The notes beneath the pieces were generated by a model. That model was given only the letters and a program-made list of their open reading frames with translations. It ran no database searches and was not told the origin of the DNA. From Thiothrix subterranea (lineage in GTDB: Bacteria > Pseudomonadota > Gammaproteobacteria > Thiotrichales > Thiotrichaceae), in NCBI RefSeq assembly GCF_016772315.1, contig NZ_CP053482.1, positions 2,542,001-2,606,000 on the forward strand: a stretch of DNA of 64,000 bases, read 5' to 3'. Of the stretch, positions 27,601 through 35,816 are shown one piece after another. Positions within the stretch are counted from its first letter, which is position 1, and every line of letters starts with the position of its first letter. Made by a program: the position numbers and the translations under genes.

Positions 27601-27848
27601 AAACCGCGCTCATCATCTGGCGCATCCTCAACGATTTCAACCAGCCCATCAGCAAAACCTGCCACAATATCGCCCTCGACCACTTCCTGCTCGAACGCCA
27701 ACGCATCAACCCGCGTGAAGGCGAACTCGATGTCATTTACGTCAATGGCGACAATACCCTACCCAATATCCGCACTGAAGCAGAACACTGGAAAGTGCGT
27801 TTGATTGAGGAAGAGTTCCAGCGGCTGATGTTCGCGGGGGCGGTGTGA
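24660..27848 (+). CDS. mod: Type III-like restriction-modification methyltransferase (Mod), N6-adenine
   Basis: 1062 residues, longer than classical Mod proteins. DPPY (IYIDPPYNTGNDG) is near residue 491 and the AdoMet motif FAGSGTTGHAVI near residue 767, the order of beta-class adenine methyltransferases. The first 420 residues start NSTYGKLVDKLRELFELDKA and have no clear motif. The stretch from about 26150 to 26940, between the two motifs where the target-recognition domain lies, is strikingly AT-rich compared with both sides. Wobble positions also differ: G/T-rich before it, C-rich after about 27180. The gene looks like a mosaic. Its partner res is at 29689-32940. Confidence 0.88.
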   Translation: MATPDNSTYGKLVDKLRELFELDKADLDFGIYRIISQRQDEVDDFLRNQLKATVSGLLNSAQGSQQVELQAELRKAEQAMQDLGMNPEQSPKVQALREQLLALGNPQRLEDEVYEHLYRFFSRYYEEGDFISLRRVSRTAKYAIPYNGEEVKLHWANADQYYIKSSENFRDYRFTLADGRGVHFKLLDADTSRDNTKGDKRFFVLAGENSLAVHAGELRVHFHYTTTAEKKITDTDGKVKTPSQSVFNNLTLLAIAHDVGKVAPEWLGALNALQPTKANVKRTLLEKHLTDYTAKNSFDYFIHKDLGRFLRQELDFYIKNEVVYLDDIDNPARDGEAEKALTNLQQTLQKITAIRKVAGKVIAFLAQLEDFQKKLWLKKKFVVACDYCLTLDRVPESLYGAIAGNAAQAAEWCKWHFIAVDTVVDERLLRSQPFLMVDTRFYPADFKAALLASIDDIDAQCDGLLINADNFQALNLLQDRYREQVKCIYIDPPYNTGNDGFIYRDNYQHSSWLGLFNSRLQILKSLLSNDSLFYASISDNESANMKISLDDFFGKDKFESQIVVQSNKRGQTYQAIAKTHEYIFVYVSGDNSEIMELPKEISDSALKDADGTYELWELRNRNPKFGRFNRPNLFYPVYVNTKVLDIDGYAQVSLIKTSNFIYETFPRNSNNEDSCWRWGKEKFLNSIGKGNILIAKQKRDGGWNIYEKARKGTTKVKSIWDETDVISEQGTVELGALGFTEFGFPKPTKLIGKILKISTLDHDLVLDYFAGSGTTGHAVINLNREDGGNRKYILVEQGAYFDTVLKPRIQKVVYAENWKDGKPVAKEAGNLGGISHCFKTMRLESYEDTLNNLELKRSGQQHSLLAANPAVKEDYLLHYMLDIEAQGSLLNIDAFTHPFDYQLHIAGDSAGATRPQTVDLVETFNYLLGLSVHTQRTETLQLTCAPNEHGIWQRQKHPDSAQAITATYTFLSIHGTLPDGKTALIIWRILNDFNQPISKTCHNIALDHFLLERQRINPREGELDVIYVNGDNTLPNIRTEAEHWKVRLIEEEFQRLMFAGAV

Positions 27849-27929
27849 GATGCGAATATTCCAAACACTGCCTGGAAAATTGATGAATATTTATACGGGG
27901 TTTGCCGTGGCATACCAAGTGAGCAGCAA

Positions 27930-29081
27930 ATGAGTGCACAAACTATGAAAGGCTATCTGGATCATGTTGAGATTCGCGGTTTCCGCAGCCTCAAAGACGT
28001 ATCGGTTGATCTGTCACCCTTGACGGTGCTGATTGGTGCAAACGGCTCGGGCAAGTCCAACTTCATCAAGTTTTTTGAGCTAATGCGCTGGCTGATGGAC
28101 GGGCGCAGCTTGCGCGAATGGGTAGCACGGGAAGCGGGTGCAGATGATCAGCTTTTCATGGGGCGTACCGTGACGGAAAAATTACGTTGGCAAGTGAGTA
28201 TGCAGGCTAATGATAGCCTTAACCGCTATCAATATGAGGCTGTTGCGCTGGCAACGGGAGCAGATCAGATGGCATTCGCTTCTGAGCATTGCCGTTACAT
28301 ACGAGCGGATAAACAGAATTCAGTCAATGATTGGGTCGATTTGCACGCCCACGCTGATTATTCACAACTATTATTTGCGGCGCAAAACGATAAACTGCCT
28401 GTTCGAGATAAAATGACGGCGAAAGTATTGCTACACTTATTACGACGTTGCCATGTTTATCATTTTCACGATACATCCCGCTATGCCAATCTCAAGAAAC
28501 ACCATGATGTCACTGATAGCGTTTATTTGAATGCTGATGGCGGTAATTTGGCAGCCTTATTATTGAGTCTCAAGGAAAACGAGTTCCCGTATTTTCAGTT
28601 GATAGAACATCAAATCAAACGGGTATTGCCCGCTTTTGATGGTTTTTTATTAGAACCAGAATATGGCAAAGTCATGTTGCGCTGGCGACACAAAGACAGC
28701 GAAAAAATCATGGGTGCGCATTTAACATCGGATGGTTCATTACGCCTATTCTGCCTAATTACGCTGTTTAATCTACCGGATGAACGTTTACCCGACGTAA
28801 TTTTATTGGATGAACCGGAACTAGGTTTGCATCCTTATGCGATTCAGCTTCTGGCAGCCATGATGAAAAGTGTTTCCAAACGCACTCAAATTATTGCTTC
28901 AACGCAGTCGGTCACATTGGCAAATGAGTTGAGTTGGCAAGATATTGTCGTGGTGCAATATGAAAATAATGCCTCGCGCTTGGTGCGTTTGGATGAGCAG
29001 CAATTAAAACCGTGGCTGGAAAACTACGCTATCGGCGACATCTGGCAAAAAAACCTGATCGGGGGTACGCCTGTATGTTGA
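27930..29081 (+). CDS. AAA-family ATPase of the OLD/AbiEii-like type, embedded in the RM locus
   Basis: 383 residues. Walker A is LIGANGSGKSNFIKFFELM near residue 33, and the signature and Walker B region is LLDEPELGLHPYAIQLLAAM near residue 290, followed by QIIASTQSVTLANEL. This is the SMC/RecF-like predicted ATPase family often found with a DUF4276 partner, as here. Such ATPase/TOPRIM-like pairs are common in phage-defence islands. The stop overlaps the start of the DUF4276 gene by seven bases. A later ATG at 27945 is an alternative start. Confidence 0.85.
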   Translation: MSAQTMKGYLDHVEIRGFRSLKDVSVDLSPLTVLIGANGSGKSNFIKFFELMRWLMDGRSLREWVAREAGADDQLFMGRTVTEKLRWQVSMQANDSLNRYQYEAVALATGADQMAFASEHCRYIRADKQNSVNDWVDLHAHADYSQLLFAAQNDKLPVRDKMTAKVLLHLLRRCHVYHFHDTSRYANLKKHHDVTDSVYLNADGGNLAALLLSLKENEFPYFQLIEHQIKRVLPAFDGFLLEPEYGKVMLRWRHKDSEKIMGAHLTSDGSLRLFCLITLFNLPDERLPDVILLDEPELGLHPYAIQLLAAMMKSVSKRTQIIASTQSVTLANELSWQDIVVVQYENNASRLVRLDEQQLKPWLENYAIGDIWQKNLIGGTPVC

Positions 29082-29692
29082 GAATTGCAATCAGTGTGGA
29101 AGGAGCAACCGAACGTGAATTTGTCCAGCAAGTGTTAGTCCCGCATTTCATGATGGCGGGAAAATACCTTCAGGCGGTTGATATTCGTGGCAATGTGAGT
29201 CTCGATAAAATCAAGGCGGAATTGCCGGGATTACTGTATGGCTTTGATTATGTGACTACGCTGTATGATTTTTATGGATTCAAACGCCGTGAGAATCGTT
29301 CTATTGAGGAATTGGAACAAGCCATTCACGCGCTTGTTCCGGCAAGCAAACAAAGCTGTTTCATCCCTTATGTGCAGCAGTATGAATTCGAGGCTTTGCT
29401 ATTCAGTGCGCCAAGCTTGTTGGCTGAACACTTGGGTGTGGCTGATCACGCGGTGCATTTTCAGCGGCTTACCCAAGCCTGTGGTGGTGCTGAAAGGATT
29501 AATGACGGTTTTGATACCTGCCCTAGTCGGCGGATTGTGGCAGTTTTTTCGGCTTATAACAAAAAATTGCATGGGCCAGACATCTGCCAGCGGATTGGTT
29601 TGCCCCAAATTCGGGAAGCCTGCCCGCGTTTTCATTGCTGGTTACAGACGTTGGAAAACCTGTCTGATACCGTTGCAGGAGAAACCCCATGA
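29075..29692 (+). CDS. DUF4276 (TOPRIM-like) protein, partner of the AAA ATPase
   Basis: 205 residues from the ATG at 29075 (MLRIAISVEGATEREFVQQV). The N-terminal V-E-G-x-T-E motif and the following YVTTLYDFYGF and QQYEFEALLFS match the DUF4276 family, judged to be TOPRIM-like with a probable nuclease role; E in VEG and the D in LYDFYG are candidate metal ligands. It overlaps the ATPase gene upstream and the res gene downstream (ATGA), so all three are translated together. Confidence 0.8.
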   Translation: MLRIAISVEGATEREFVQQVLVPHFMMAGKYLQAVDIRGNVSLDKIKAELPGLLYGFDYVTTLYDFYGFKRRENRSIEELEQAIHALVPASKQSCFIPYVQQYEFEALLFSAPSLLAEHLGVADHAVHFQRLTQACGGAERINDGFDTCPSRRIVAVFSAYNKKLHGPDICQRIGLPQIREACPRFHCWLQTLENLSDTVAGETP

Positions 29693-32600
29693 GCGATTTC
29701 CCCCGCCAACTGATCTTAAACGACTGGCTGCTAACGCAATTCGGTGTCACGCAATTTGCTGACCTTTCCGCCGCCTTACACCATAAGGAACTCAGCGGGT
29801 TCACCGAAGAGGGTAATAGCCGTTTTTACGTGCGGCTGGTGGAAACTTTTCCGCAACGTAGCCGCCCGCTGCGTGATGAGCAATTGCGCGATTACGACCT
29901 CAATATCGTGCGTCACTGGAAACGCATCAGCGAAACGCGCAACCACGCGGGGCAAATCCTGTACCCGTTGTATTTCCAGTACATGGCATTGCTGTTCAAT
30001 GAAATTTACCAAGACCGCTATTGGGCAGACCGCGACGCTTTTGCGGGTGAACTCAATACTCACTTACACCGCTTCAACTTAAAGCTGGATAAAAAGCTCA
30101 AACTCGACCCCTATCAGCCGCAGGAACTCAATAAACTGGCATTCTGGATGGCAACGGGCGCGGGTAAAACTTTGCTGATGCACGTCAATATCCTGCAAAC
30201 CCAGCACTACCTGCAACAACACCGCAAACAGCGCGAGATTGAGCAAGTGCTATTGCTGACCCCGAATGCGCGGCTTTCCGAACAACACCAGCGCGAACTG
30301 CGCGATTCGGGTATTAATGCCGATTTCTACACCAAAAACCGCCAGTCTGCCCAAGGCGTGTTGGGTTTTGGGGTGCAAATCCTGCACATCCACCAACTCA
30401 AGGACAAAGACGGCGACACCACGGTAGCGGTTGGTAATTTCGAGGGTAAAAATTTGGTGTTGGTGGATGAGGGGCATCGCGGCGCAAGCGGTGAGGAATG
30501 GCTGGATAAGCGCGAACAGCTTTGCGCGGCTGGCTTTTCCTACGAATATTCCGCCACGTTTGAACAAGCGATTGCCACTGCCGCGACCACCAAAAAAGAC
30601 GGCGTGAGTCAGCAGCAACGCCTGACCCAGCTCTACGCCAAGTGCATTTTGCTGGATTATTCCTACCGCTATTTCTACAACGATGGTTTTGGGAAGGATT
30701 TTCATATCCTCAATCTGGAAAGCAAAGCCTTGGAAGGTTCGCAAGCGCTGTATCTGACGGGGTGTTTACTGGCGTTTTTCCAGCAACGTTTGCTCTATAA
30801 GGATCAAGCTACCCAGATCAAGCCGTATTTGCTGGATAATCCGCTGTGTCTGTTTGTCGGCGGCACGGTGACGGGCAGGGATTTGGATGAGCAGCAAAGC
30901 GACATTTCCCTGATTGTGCATTTCCTCGCGCAATTCCTGAGTGAACAACAGCGCGGCACGTTTGAGCATTATCTGGAACAACTCCTGCACGGGCGTGATA
31001 GCTTGATTGATAAGCAAGATCAGCGCGTGTTTCATGAGCGTTTTAGCTACATCGTCGCGCAATACCACCAGCGAGGCGCGGCAATGCTGTACCACGATTT
31101 GCGCCGCACGGTGTTCAATACTGAACTCGGTGGCTTGCTGCACATTGAAGAACTCAAAGGCACGGATGGCGAAATCGGTTTGCGCGTGGGTGATGCCAGC
31201 GATTATTTCGCGGTCATCAATATCGGCGACACGGGTAAGCTGTGCAAATTGCTGGAGGCAGAGCGCAGCAACCAAGAACGCCCGTTGTATACCGTGAGTG
31301 AAAAAGTGTTTGCGGGTTCGTTATTCCGCGACATTAACACCAGCCGTTCGCGCATTACGCTGCTGATTGGTGCGAAGAAATTCACCGAGGGCTGGAGTTC
31401 ATGGCGTGTCAGCACGATGGGCTTGCTGAATATCGGCAAAAACAAAGGCTCGGAAATCATCCAATTGTTTGGGCGCGGGGTGCGGCTGAAGGGCTATGAT
31501 TTTGGCTTGCAACGCTCCGGTTTCGTGCGTCGTGACGATGAGCAAGCACACCCTGAGTATTTGGCGTATCTGGAAACGCTGAATATTTTCGGGGTACGCG
31601 CCAGTTACATGGATGAGTTTCGTCAATTGCTGGAAGATCAGGGTTTAACTGAGCCTGAGAAACCGGAAACCATTACCCTGAAAGTATTCCCTACCCCTGA
31701 CCAGACAGAATTGCAACGTATCCAGTTAAAATTATTGCGTCCTAGTAAATCCATGCCAAGTTTCAAGCAAGCGGCGCGTCCGGTATTGGCGTTGCTGCCT
31801 ATCGACAGCCCCCACCATGTCAAGGTGGTGCTTGACTGGTATCCGCGAGTACAAAGCAAAGCGGGTAGCAAACAAGGCGCAAACCTGCAACTGCAAGGCA
31901 AACAACACAGTATTAACTTGTACGAAGCGCGGTTTGGGCGGGATCAACTCGCGTTTCTGGACGATGAGCAATTGCTGTTTGAGTTGCTGCGTTTCAAAAA
32001 CGAAAAGGGTTGGCATAACCTGCAAATCACCCGCGAAGCCTTACGCACGGTATTAGCGGATTCGTCATGGTACAAACTCACCATCCCCGAAGAATTTTGG
32101 TCGTTTGGTGCGGGGCATTTCGCACGGGTACAACTGTGGCAGGAAATCGCCACCGTCTTGCTGAAACGTTATTGCGAACGCTACTACGCCTTGAAAAAAC
32201 AGGAGTACGAAGCCCCGTATCTGGAATACCAAAGCGTCGCAACCACCGACCCGAATTTCGTTAGGGAATATCAGGTGGATGTACCAGTGACGGAAATAGA
32301 CCTGATTACTGTTTTGAAAGCTGCTGAAAAGCGTCTGAAAAATGCTAAACGCGCGGATGCCGTGCGTGATTTAACCGGTCACGGTGATTTTCACTTCATC
32401 GGCGCGGATTTTCACCTGTATTTTCCCTTGGTTGAGCTTTCCGGTAAGGGGCATACCGTCAAGGTAAAGCCCGTGCATCTGAATCAGGGCGAGGCGCAAT
32501 TTGTGCGTGACCTGACGCAATGGGTAGACAGCAAGCCCGCTTTGCTGCAAGGGTATGAGCTGTATTTGTTGCGTAACCAATCGAAAAGCGGTGTGGGATT

Positions 32601-32940
32601 TTTTGAAGCGGGGAATTTCTACCCCGACTTTATTTTGTGGGTGAAAAAAGATAATCAGCAATGGATTACCTTCGTTGATCCCAAGGGCTTGCATCACAAT
32701 ACGCAAGGTTTTGAGCATCCGAAAATTCAGTTTGCCAAAACGATTAAGACGTATGAAGCCAAGTATCAACACACGGTCGAGCAGCACATTACACTGAATT
32801 CTTTTATTCTCTCGACGACGAGTAAACATGAGATGAATGGGGCTGAGGACAAGGTTTTTTCCGACCATCACATTCTGTTTCAGAAGGATTACCCGCACCA
32901 TTATGTCGATGACATGATGATGCGGGTATTACGGCCTTAA
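29689..32940 (+). CDS. res: Type III-like restriction endonuclease helicase subunit (Res)
   Basis: 1083 residues. Helicase motif I is MATGAGKTLLMHVNIL near residue 153; motif II is LVDEGHRGASGEEW near residue 260; a later motif resembles TEGWSSWRVSTMGLLNIG and QLFGRGVRLKGY (motif VI). The C-terminus has a PD-(D/E)xK-like nuclease candidate, YPDFILWVKKDNQQWITFVD followed by PKG. Type III Res acts with Mod to translocate on DNA and cleave when two unmethylated sites are in opposite orientation. It ends by overlapping the convergent tsaC gene by four bases. Confidence 0.88.
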   Translation: MSDFPRQLILNDWLLTQFGVTQFADLSAALHHKELSGFTEEGNSRFYVRLVETFPQRSRPLRDEQLRDYDLNIVRHWKRISETRNHAGQILYPLYFQYMALLFNEIYQDRYWADRDAFAGELNTHLHRFNLKLDKKLKLDPYQPQELNKLAFWMATGAGKTLLMHVNILQTQHYLQQHRKQREIEQVLLLTPNARLSEQHQRELRDSGINADFYTKNRQSAQGVLGFGVQILHIHQLKDKDGDTTVAVGNFEGKNLVLVDEGHRGASGEEWLDKREQLCAAGFSYEYSATFEQAIATAATTKKDGVSQQQRLTQLYAKCILLDYSYRYFYNDGFGKDFHILNLESKALEGSQALYLTGCLLAFFQQRLLYKDQATQIKPYLLDNPLCLFVGGTVTGRDLDEQQSDISLIVHFLAQFLSEQQRGTFEHYLEQLLHGRDSLIDKQDQRVFHERFSYIVAQYHQRGAAMLYHDLRRTVFNTELGGLLHIEELKGTDGEIGLRVGDASDYFAVINIGDTGKLCKLLEAERSNQERPLYTVSEKVFAGSLFRDINTSRSRITLLIGAKKFTEGWSSWRVSTMGLLNIGKNKGSEIIQLFGRGVRLKGYDFGLQRSGFVRRDDEQAHPEYLAYLETLNIFGVRASYMDEFRQLLEDQGLTEPEKPETITLKVFPTPDQTELQRIQLKLLRPSKSMPSFKQAARPVLALLPIDSPHHVKVVLDWYPRVQSKAGSKQGANLQLQGKQHSINLYEARFGRDQLAFLDDEQLLFELLRFKNEKGWHNLQITREALRTVLADSSWYKLTIPEEFWSFGAGHFARVQLWQEIATVLLKRYCERYYALKKQEYEAPYLEYQSVATTDPNFVREYQVDVPVTEIDLITVLKAAEKRLKNAKRADAVRDLTGHGDFHFIGADFHLYFPLVELSGKGHTVKVKPVHLNQGEAQFVRDLTQWVDSKPALLQGYELYLLRNQSKSGVGFFEAGNFYPDFILWVKKDNQQWITFVDPKGLHHNTQGFEHPKIQFAKTIKTYEAKYQHTVEQHITLNSFILSTTSKHEMNGAEDKVFSDHHILFQKDYPHHYVDDMMMRVLRP

Positions 32941-33503
32941 CCAGGGCGGATCACCTGCCCGGTACGCCCATCGCGAATTTGGGTAGGCTGTAATTGCCCG
33001 CCCAAGGGCGCATCCAAGACAAATCCCAATTGCTGGTCAAATTGCTGGAGGATTTCTGTCACGTTGCGGGCAGGTTCTTGCCCATTTAAATTGGCACTGG
33101 TGGAAATGAGCGGATGCCCCAGACATTGGCACAATTCCCGGCAAACAGGATGCGCTGTGACCCGCACCGCCAGTGTGTCGTGTTCGCCTCGAATGAGCGG
33201 GGAAACCTCAGGGCGCACGGGTAACAACCACGTCACCGCCCCCGGCCAAGTGGGTAAGATTTGTTGCAGTAACGCCGCTTCGAGCGGTAACAACCAAGGG
33301 GCAAGCTGTTGCAAGTCGGCAGCAATCAGAATCAGCCCTTTGTGTGCAGGGCGTTGTTTAAGCGTAAGAATGCGCTGCACCGCCTCAAGATTAGCCGGGT
33401 CACAGCCTAAGCCAAACACCGCTTCGGTTGGGTAAGCAATCACTTTACCCTGTTGCACTGCTTGGCAGGCCGCTGCAATGTTATTGCTTACAAAATGGTG
33501 CAA
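32937..33503 (-). CDS. tsaC: Threonylcarbamoyl-AMP synthase TsaC (YrdC family)
   Basis: 188 residues with the YrdC/Sua5 signature: VIAYPTEAVFGLGCDP, then LKQRPAHKGLILIA, and PLISTSANLNGQEPARN. The enzyme makes threonylcarbamoyl-AMP from threonine, bicarbonate and ATP for the t6A37 modification of ANN-decoding tRNAs. Length fits TsaC rather than the longer Sua5 form. It marks the return to housekeeping DNA after the defence island. Confidence 0.92.
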   Translation of the reverse strand: MHHFVSNNIAAACQAVQQGKVIAYPTEAVFGLGCDPANLEAVQRILTLKQRPAHKGLILIAADLQQLAPWLLPLEAALLQQILPTWPGAVTWLLPVRPEVSPLIRGEHDTLAVRVTAHPVCRELCQCLGHPLISTSANLNGQEPARNVTEILQQFDQQLGFVLDAPLGGQLQPTQIRDGRTGQVIRPG

Positions 33504-33524
33504 GGCGATTTCCTCGTGTTGGCG

Positions 33525-33761
33525 TTAGCGTTTTTCCCGGTGTCGATCATACCAAAGAACTCCCCAGCGGATGGCTAAACCCACCACGGTCGCCCCAACA
33601 ATCAATGGCCATGCACTGGGTAACAGCGCAGAAAAGAACAATACAAATACCAACAAAATCGCCAATACAGCGGGGTCACAGCTTAAGATCGACTGCTTGG
33701 GTGGGGATGTATGTTCCATCGGTTTTGCCTCGTGTTGATCATCGTGCTGTGGTTGCGACAT
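33525..33761 (-). CDS. Small two-helix membrane protein under a cbbL-like promoter
   Basis: 78 residues from the ATG at 33761 with AGGAA upstream. Not recognised. The first 28 residues are hydrophilic and His-rich (MSQPQHDDQHEAKPMEHTSP). Two close membrane segments follow, roughly PAVLAILLVFVLFFSALL and WPLIVGATVVGLAIRWGVLW, then a basic end YDRHREKR. It is divergent from cbbR. Its promoter copies the cbbL promoter: the same TATAGT, the same 16-base operator, and the same distance between. That points to co-regulation with RuBisCO, but the function is unknown. Confidence 0.7.
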   Translation of the reverse strand: MSQPQHDDQHEAKPMEHTSPPKQSILSCDPAVLAILLVFVLFFSALLPSAWPLIVGATVVGLAIRWGVLWYDRHREKR

Positions 33762-33785
33762 AGTAAATTCCTCGAATTGAGGCGC

Positions 33786-33848
33786 ACTATAAATTAGCTT
33801 GACAATCAACTAAAGTTAATCATTAATATTACTTAGATTAACCTAAGT
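33786..33848. promoter_or_regulatory. Divergent cbbR control region with two LysR-type operators
   Basis: Minus-strand promoter for the 78-residue membrane protein: TTTAGT (33814-33809), 17 bases, TATAGT (33791-33786). Plus-strand promoter for cbbR: TTGACA (33799-33804), 17 bases, ATTAAT (33822-33827). The 16-mer ATCAACTAAAGTTAAT (33805-33820) lies between the -35 and -10 of cbbR, where binding should repress it, and over the -35 of the divergent gene. A second dyad ACTTAG-N6-CTAAGT at 33831-33848 also has T-N11-A form. The gap up to 33880 holds nothing else. Confidence 0.72.
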
Positions 33849-33879
33849 AAATGTAAATGCTCTTGATAAAGCGGACTTA

Positions 33880-34869
33880 ATGATGAACCTGCGCCACATT
33901 ACCCTGCACCAGTTGCGCCTGTTTTACAGCGTAGGCAAGCACTTGTCCTTTACTCGTGCGGCGGAAGAATTGCACCTGACGCAACCGGCGGTGTCTATCC
34001 AGATTAAACGCTTGGAGGAGAGTGTCGGTATCCCGTTGACGGAACAAATCGGCAAACGTTTATTCCTAACCGAAGCGGGGCGTGAACTGTTTGAGGCGTG
34101 TCGCGATGTTCTCGACCGCTTGCGGGTGCTCAACGACGACATGATCGGCATGGAAGAAGGGGTGAAAGGCCCTTTGAATATTTCAGCGATTACCACCGCG
34201 AAGTATTTCATGCCGCATTTACTCGGCACCTTCCTCAAGGATTACCCACGGGTGGAGCCACGTCTCACCATTACCAACCAAGCGAAAGTGATCCGCCGTT
34301 TGGAGGATAATCTGGATGACTTGGTGATCATGGGGACGGTTCCCACCAGCGGTAATCTGGAACTCGCCGCTGAATATTTCCTTGATAACCCCATTGTGGT
34401 GATTGCCCCGCCTAATCACCCCTTGGTTGGGGAACGCAACATTACCTTGGAACGCATTGCCCAAGAACGCTTTTTGTCACGCGAAGAAGGTTCCGGCACT
34501 CGCGCTGCCCGCATCAAACTGTTTGCCGAACACGGGTTGGAAGCCAATATTTACATGGAACTTGGCAGTAGCGAAGCCATCAAGCAAGCGGTCATGGCAG
34601 GCTTGGGCATTTCGGTATTGTCGTTTCACAATTTGCGCCTCGAATTGGAAGCGGGTTTGCTCGCCGTCTTGGATGTGCAACATTTTCCGCTCATGCGCCG
34701 TTGGCACGCGGTGCATTTGAAGGGGAAAAAGCTTTCCAATACTTCCAAACGCTTTCTCGATTTTCTGTTGCAAGACGGGGCGCGGATGTGGGAAGACATC
34801 AACGTTAAGCGCTTGCACCTGCCAACCTCGCTTTTGAACCCAAAACTTGAGCCTGATGCCGATGAATAA
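33880..34869 (+). CDS. cbbR: LysR-type regulator CbbR
   Basis: 329 residues. The N-terminal winged helix is [20 protein letters not shown] followed by [20 protein letters not shown], and the effector domain follows from about residue 95 ([20 protein letters not shown]), typical of CbbR proteins that sense reduced pyridine nucleotides or Calvin-cycle metabolites. It is expected to activate cbbL and, from the shared operator, the divergent small membrane gene. Tandem ATGs occur at 33880 and 33883. The end overlaps csoS1D by eight bases, so regulator and shell protein are coupled. Confidence 0.92.
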   Translation: MMNLRHITLHQLRLFYSVGKHLSFTRAAEELHLTQPAVSIQIKRLEESVGIPLTEQIGKRLFLTEAGRELFEACRDVLDRLRVLNDDMIGMEEGVKGPLNISAITTAKYFMPHLLGTFLKDYPRVEPRLTITNQAKVIRRLEDNLDDLVIMGTVPTSGNLELAAEYFLDNPIVVIAPPNHPLVGERNITLERIAQERFLSREEGSGTRAARIKLFAEHGLEANIYMELGSSEAIKQAVMAGLGISVLSFHNLRLELEAGLLAVLDVQHFPLMRRWHAVHLKGKKLSNTSKRFLDFLLQDGARMWEDINVKRLHLPTSLLNPKLEPDADE

Positions 34870-35491
34870 TGTCACTTTGCGCGTGTATTCCTTCATTGAT
34901 TCGTTGCAACCCCAGCTTGCTTCGTACTTAGCGACCTCTTCGCAAGGCTTTTTGCCGATTCCCGGTGATGCCTGTTTGTGGATTGAAGTGGCACCGGGCA
35001 TGGCAGTCCACCGCCTCAGTGACATTGCGCTCAAAGCCACGAATGTGCGCCTCGGTCAGCAGGTGGTGGAACGCGCGTTTGGTTCGATGGAAGTCCACTT
35101 CCGCAACCAAAGTGAAGTGACTTCGGCGGGCGAAGCGGTATTGCGTGAGATTCATGCTGATGTCGAAAACCGCATGGCATGTCGGGTGGCATGGAAAGAA
35201 ATCATCCGTGCCATTACCCCCGACCACGCGACCCTAATCAACCGCCAATTGCGGCACGGTTCGATGTTGTTACCGGGCAAAAGCATGTTTATTTTTGAAA
35301 CCGAACCCGCCGGTTACATTGTGTACGCTGCCAACGAAGCCGAAAAAGCCGCGCACGTCACCTTGGTGGATGTGAAAGCTTACGGCGCATTCGGGCGGCT
35401 GATTATGATGGGCAGTGAAGCGGAAACCGCCCAAGCCATGCAAGCAGCAGAACGCGCCATTGCCAGCATTAATGCACGGGCGACGGCGTAA
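34862..35491 (+). CDS. csoS1D: CsoS1D tandem-BMC shell protein
   Basis: 209 residues from the ATG at 34862, inside the end of cbbR. Two circularly permuted BMC domains: the first with [20 protein letters not shown] and [20 protein letters not shown], the second with [20 protein letters not shown] and [17 protein letters not shown]. This matches cyanobacterial CsoS1D, whose stacked trimers have a large gated pore thought to admit RuBP and related metabolites. It is about 11 kb from the main operon, separated by the defence island. Confidence 0.94.
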   Translation: MNNVTLRVYSFIDSLQPQLASYLATSSQGFLPIPGDACLWIEVAPGMAVHRLSDIALKATNVRLGQQVVERAFGSMEVHFRNQSEVTSAGEAVLREIHADVENRMACRVAWKEIIRAITPDHATLINRQLRHGSMLLPGKSMFIFETEPAGYIVYAANEAEKAAHVTLVDVKAYGAFGRLIMMGSEAETAQAMQAAERAIASINARATA

Positions 35492-35515
35492 CACGAATGA
35501 ATACAGAGGAATACC

Positions 35516-35815
35516 ATGAGCGGAAAATACGAAGGTTTGGATAACGATAAACAATTTGGCATGAGTTCGGTCGGGCGACTGATTCGCGATGCATGGGTGT
35601 TTGGCTTACTGCCCGACACCGAACAATGCGCGGGCTGGAGTGCTGGAATGCTGCAAAACCTGTATGAAAAAGTCCACGCGGAGTGGATGAAATACGGGCA
35701 TTTGCCCAGCCGTTTGCCACCGGAATTGCAGCAGCGGCACAGCGACAGGCATAGTCGTGCGATTCGTGAGGCGAAAGCGAAGGGGTGGGATGCGGAGTTG
35801 GGTGAGGGCGACTAA
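35516..35815 (+). CDS. Uncharacterised 99-residue protein between csoS1D and the LCIB-like gene
   Basis: Not recognised. Starts MSGKYEGLDNDKQFGMSSVG after a GAGG site, contains one Cys, a Trp-rich centre (DAWVFGLL, GWSAGMLQNLYEKVHAEW) and a charged Arg/His/Lys helix toward an acidic end. No membrane segment or signal. Its stop is one base from the LCIB-like start, so the two are cotranscribed and probably coupled. A role in inorganic-carbon handling is inferred only from position. Confidence 0.7.
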   Translation: MSGKYEGLDNDKQFGMSSVGRLIRDAWVFGLLPDTEQCAGWSAGMLQNLYEKVHAEWMKYGHLPSRLPPELQQRHSDRHSRAIREAKAKGWDAELGEGD

Positions 35816-35816
35816 C

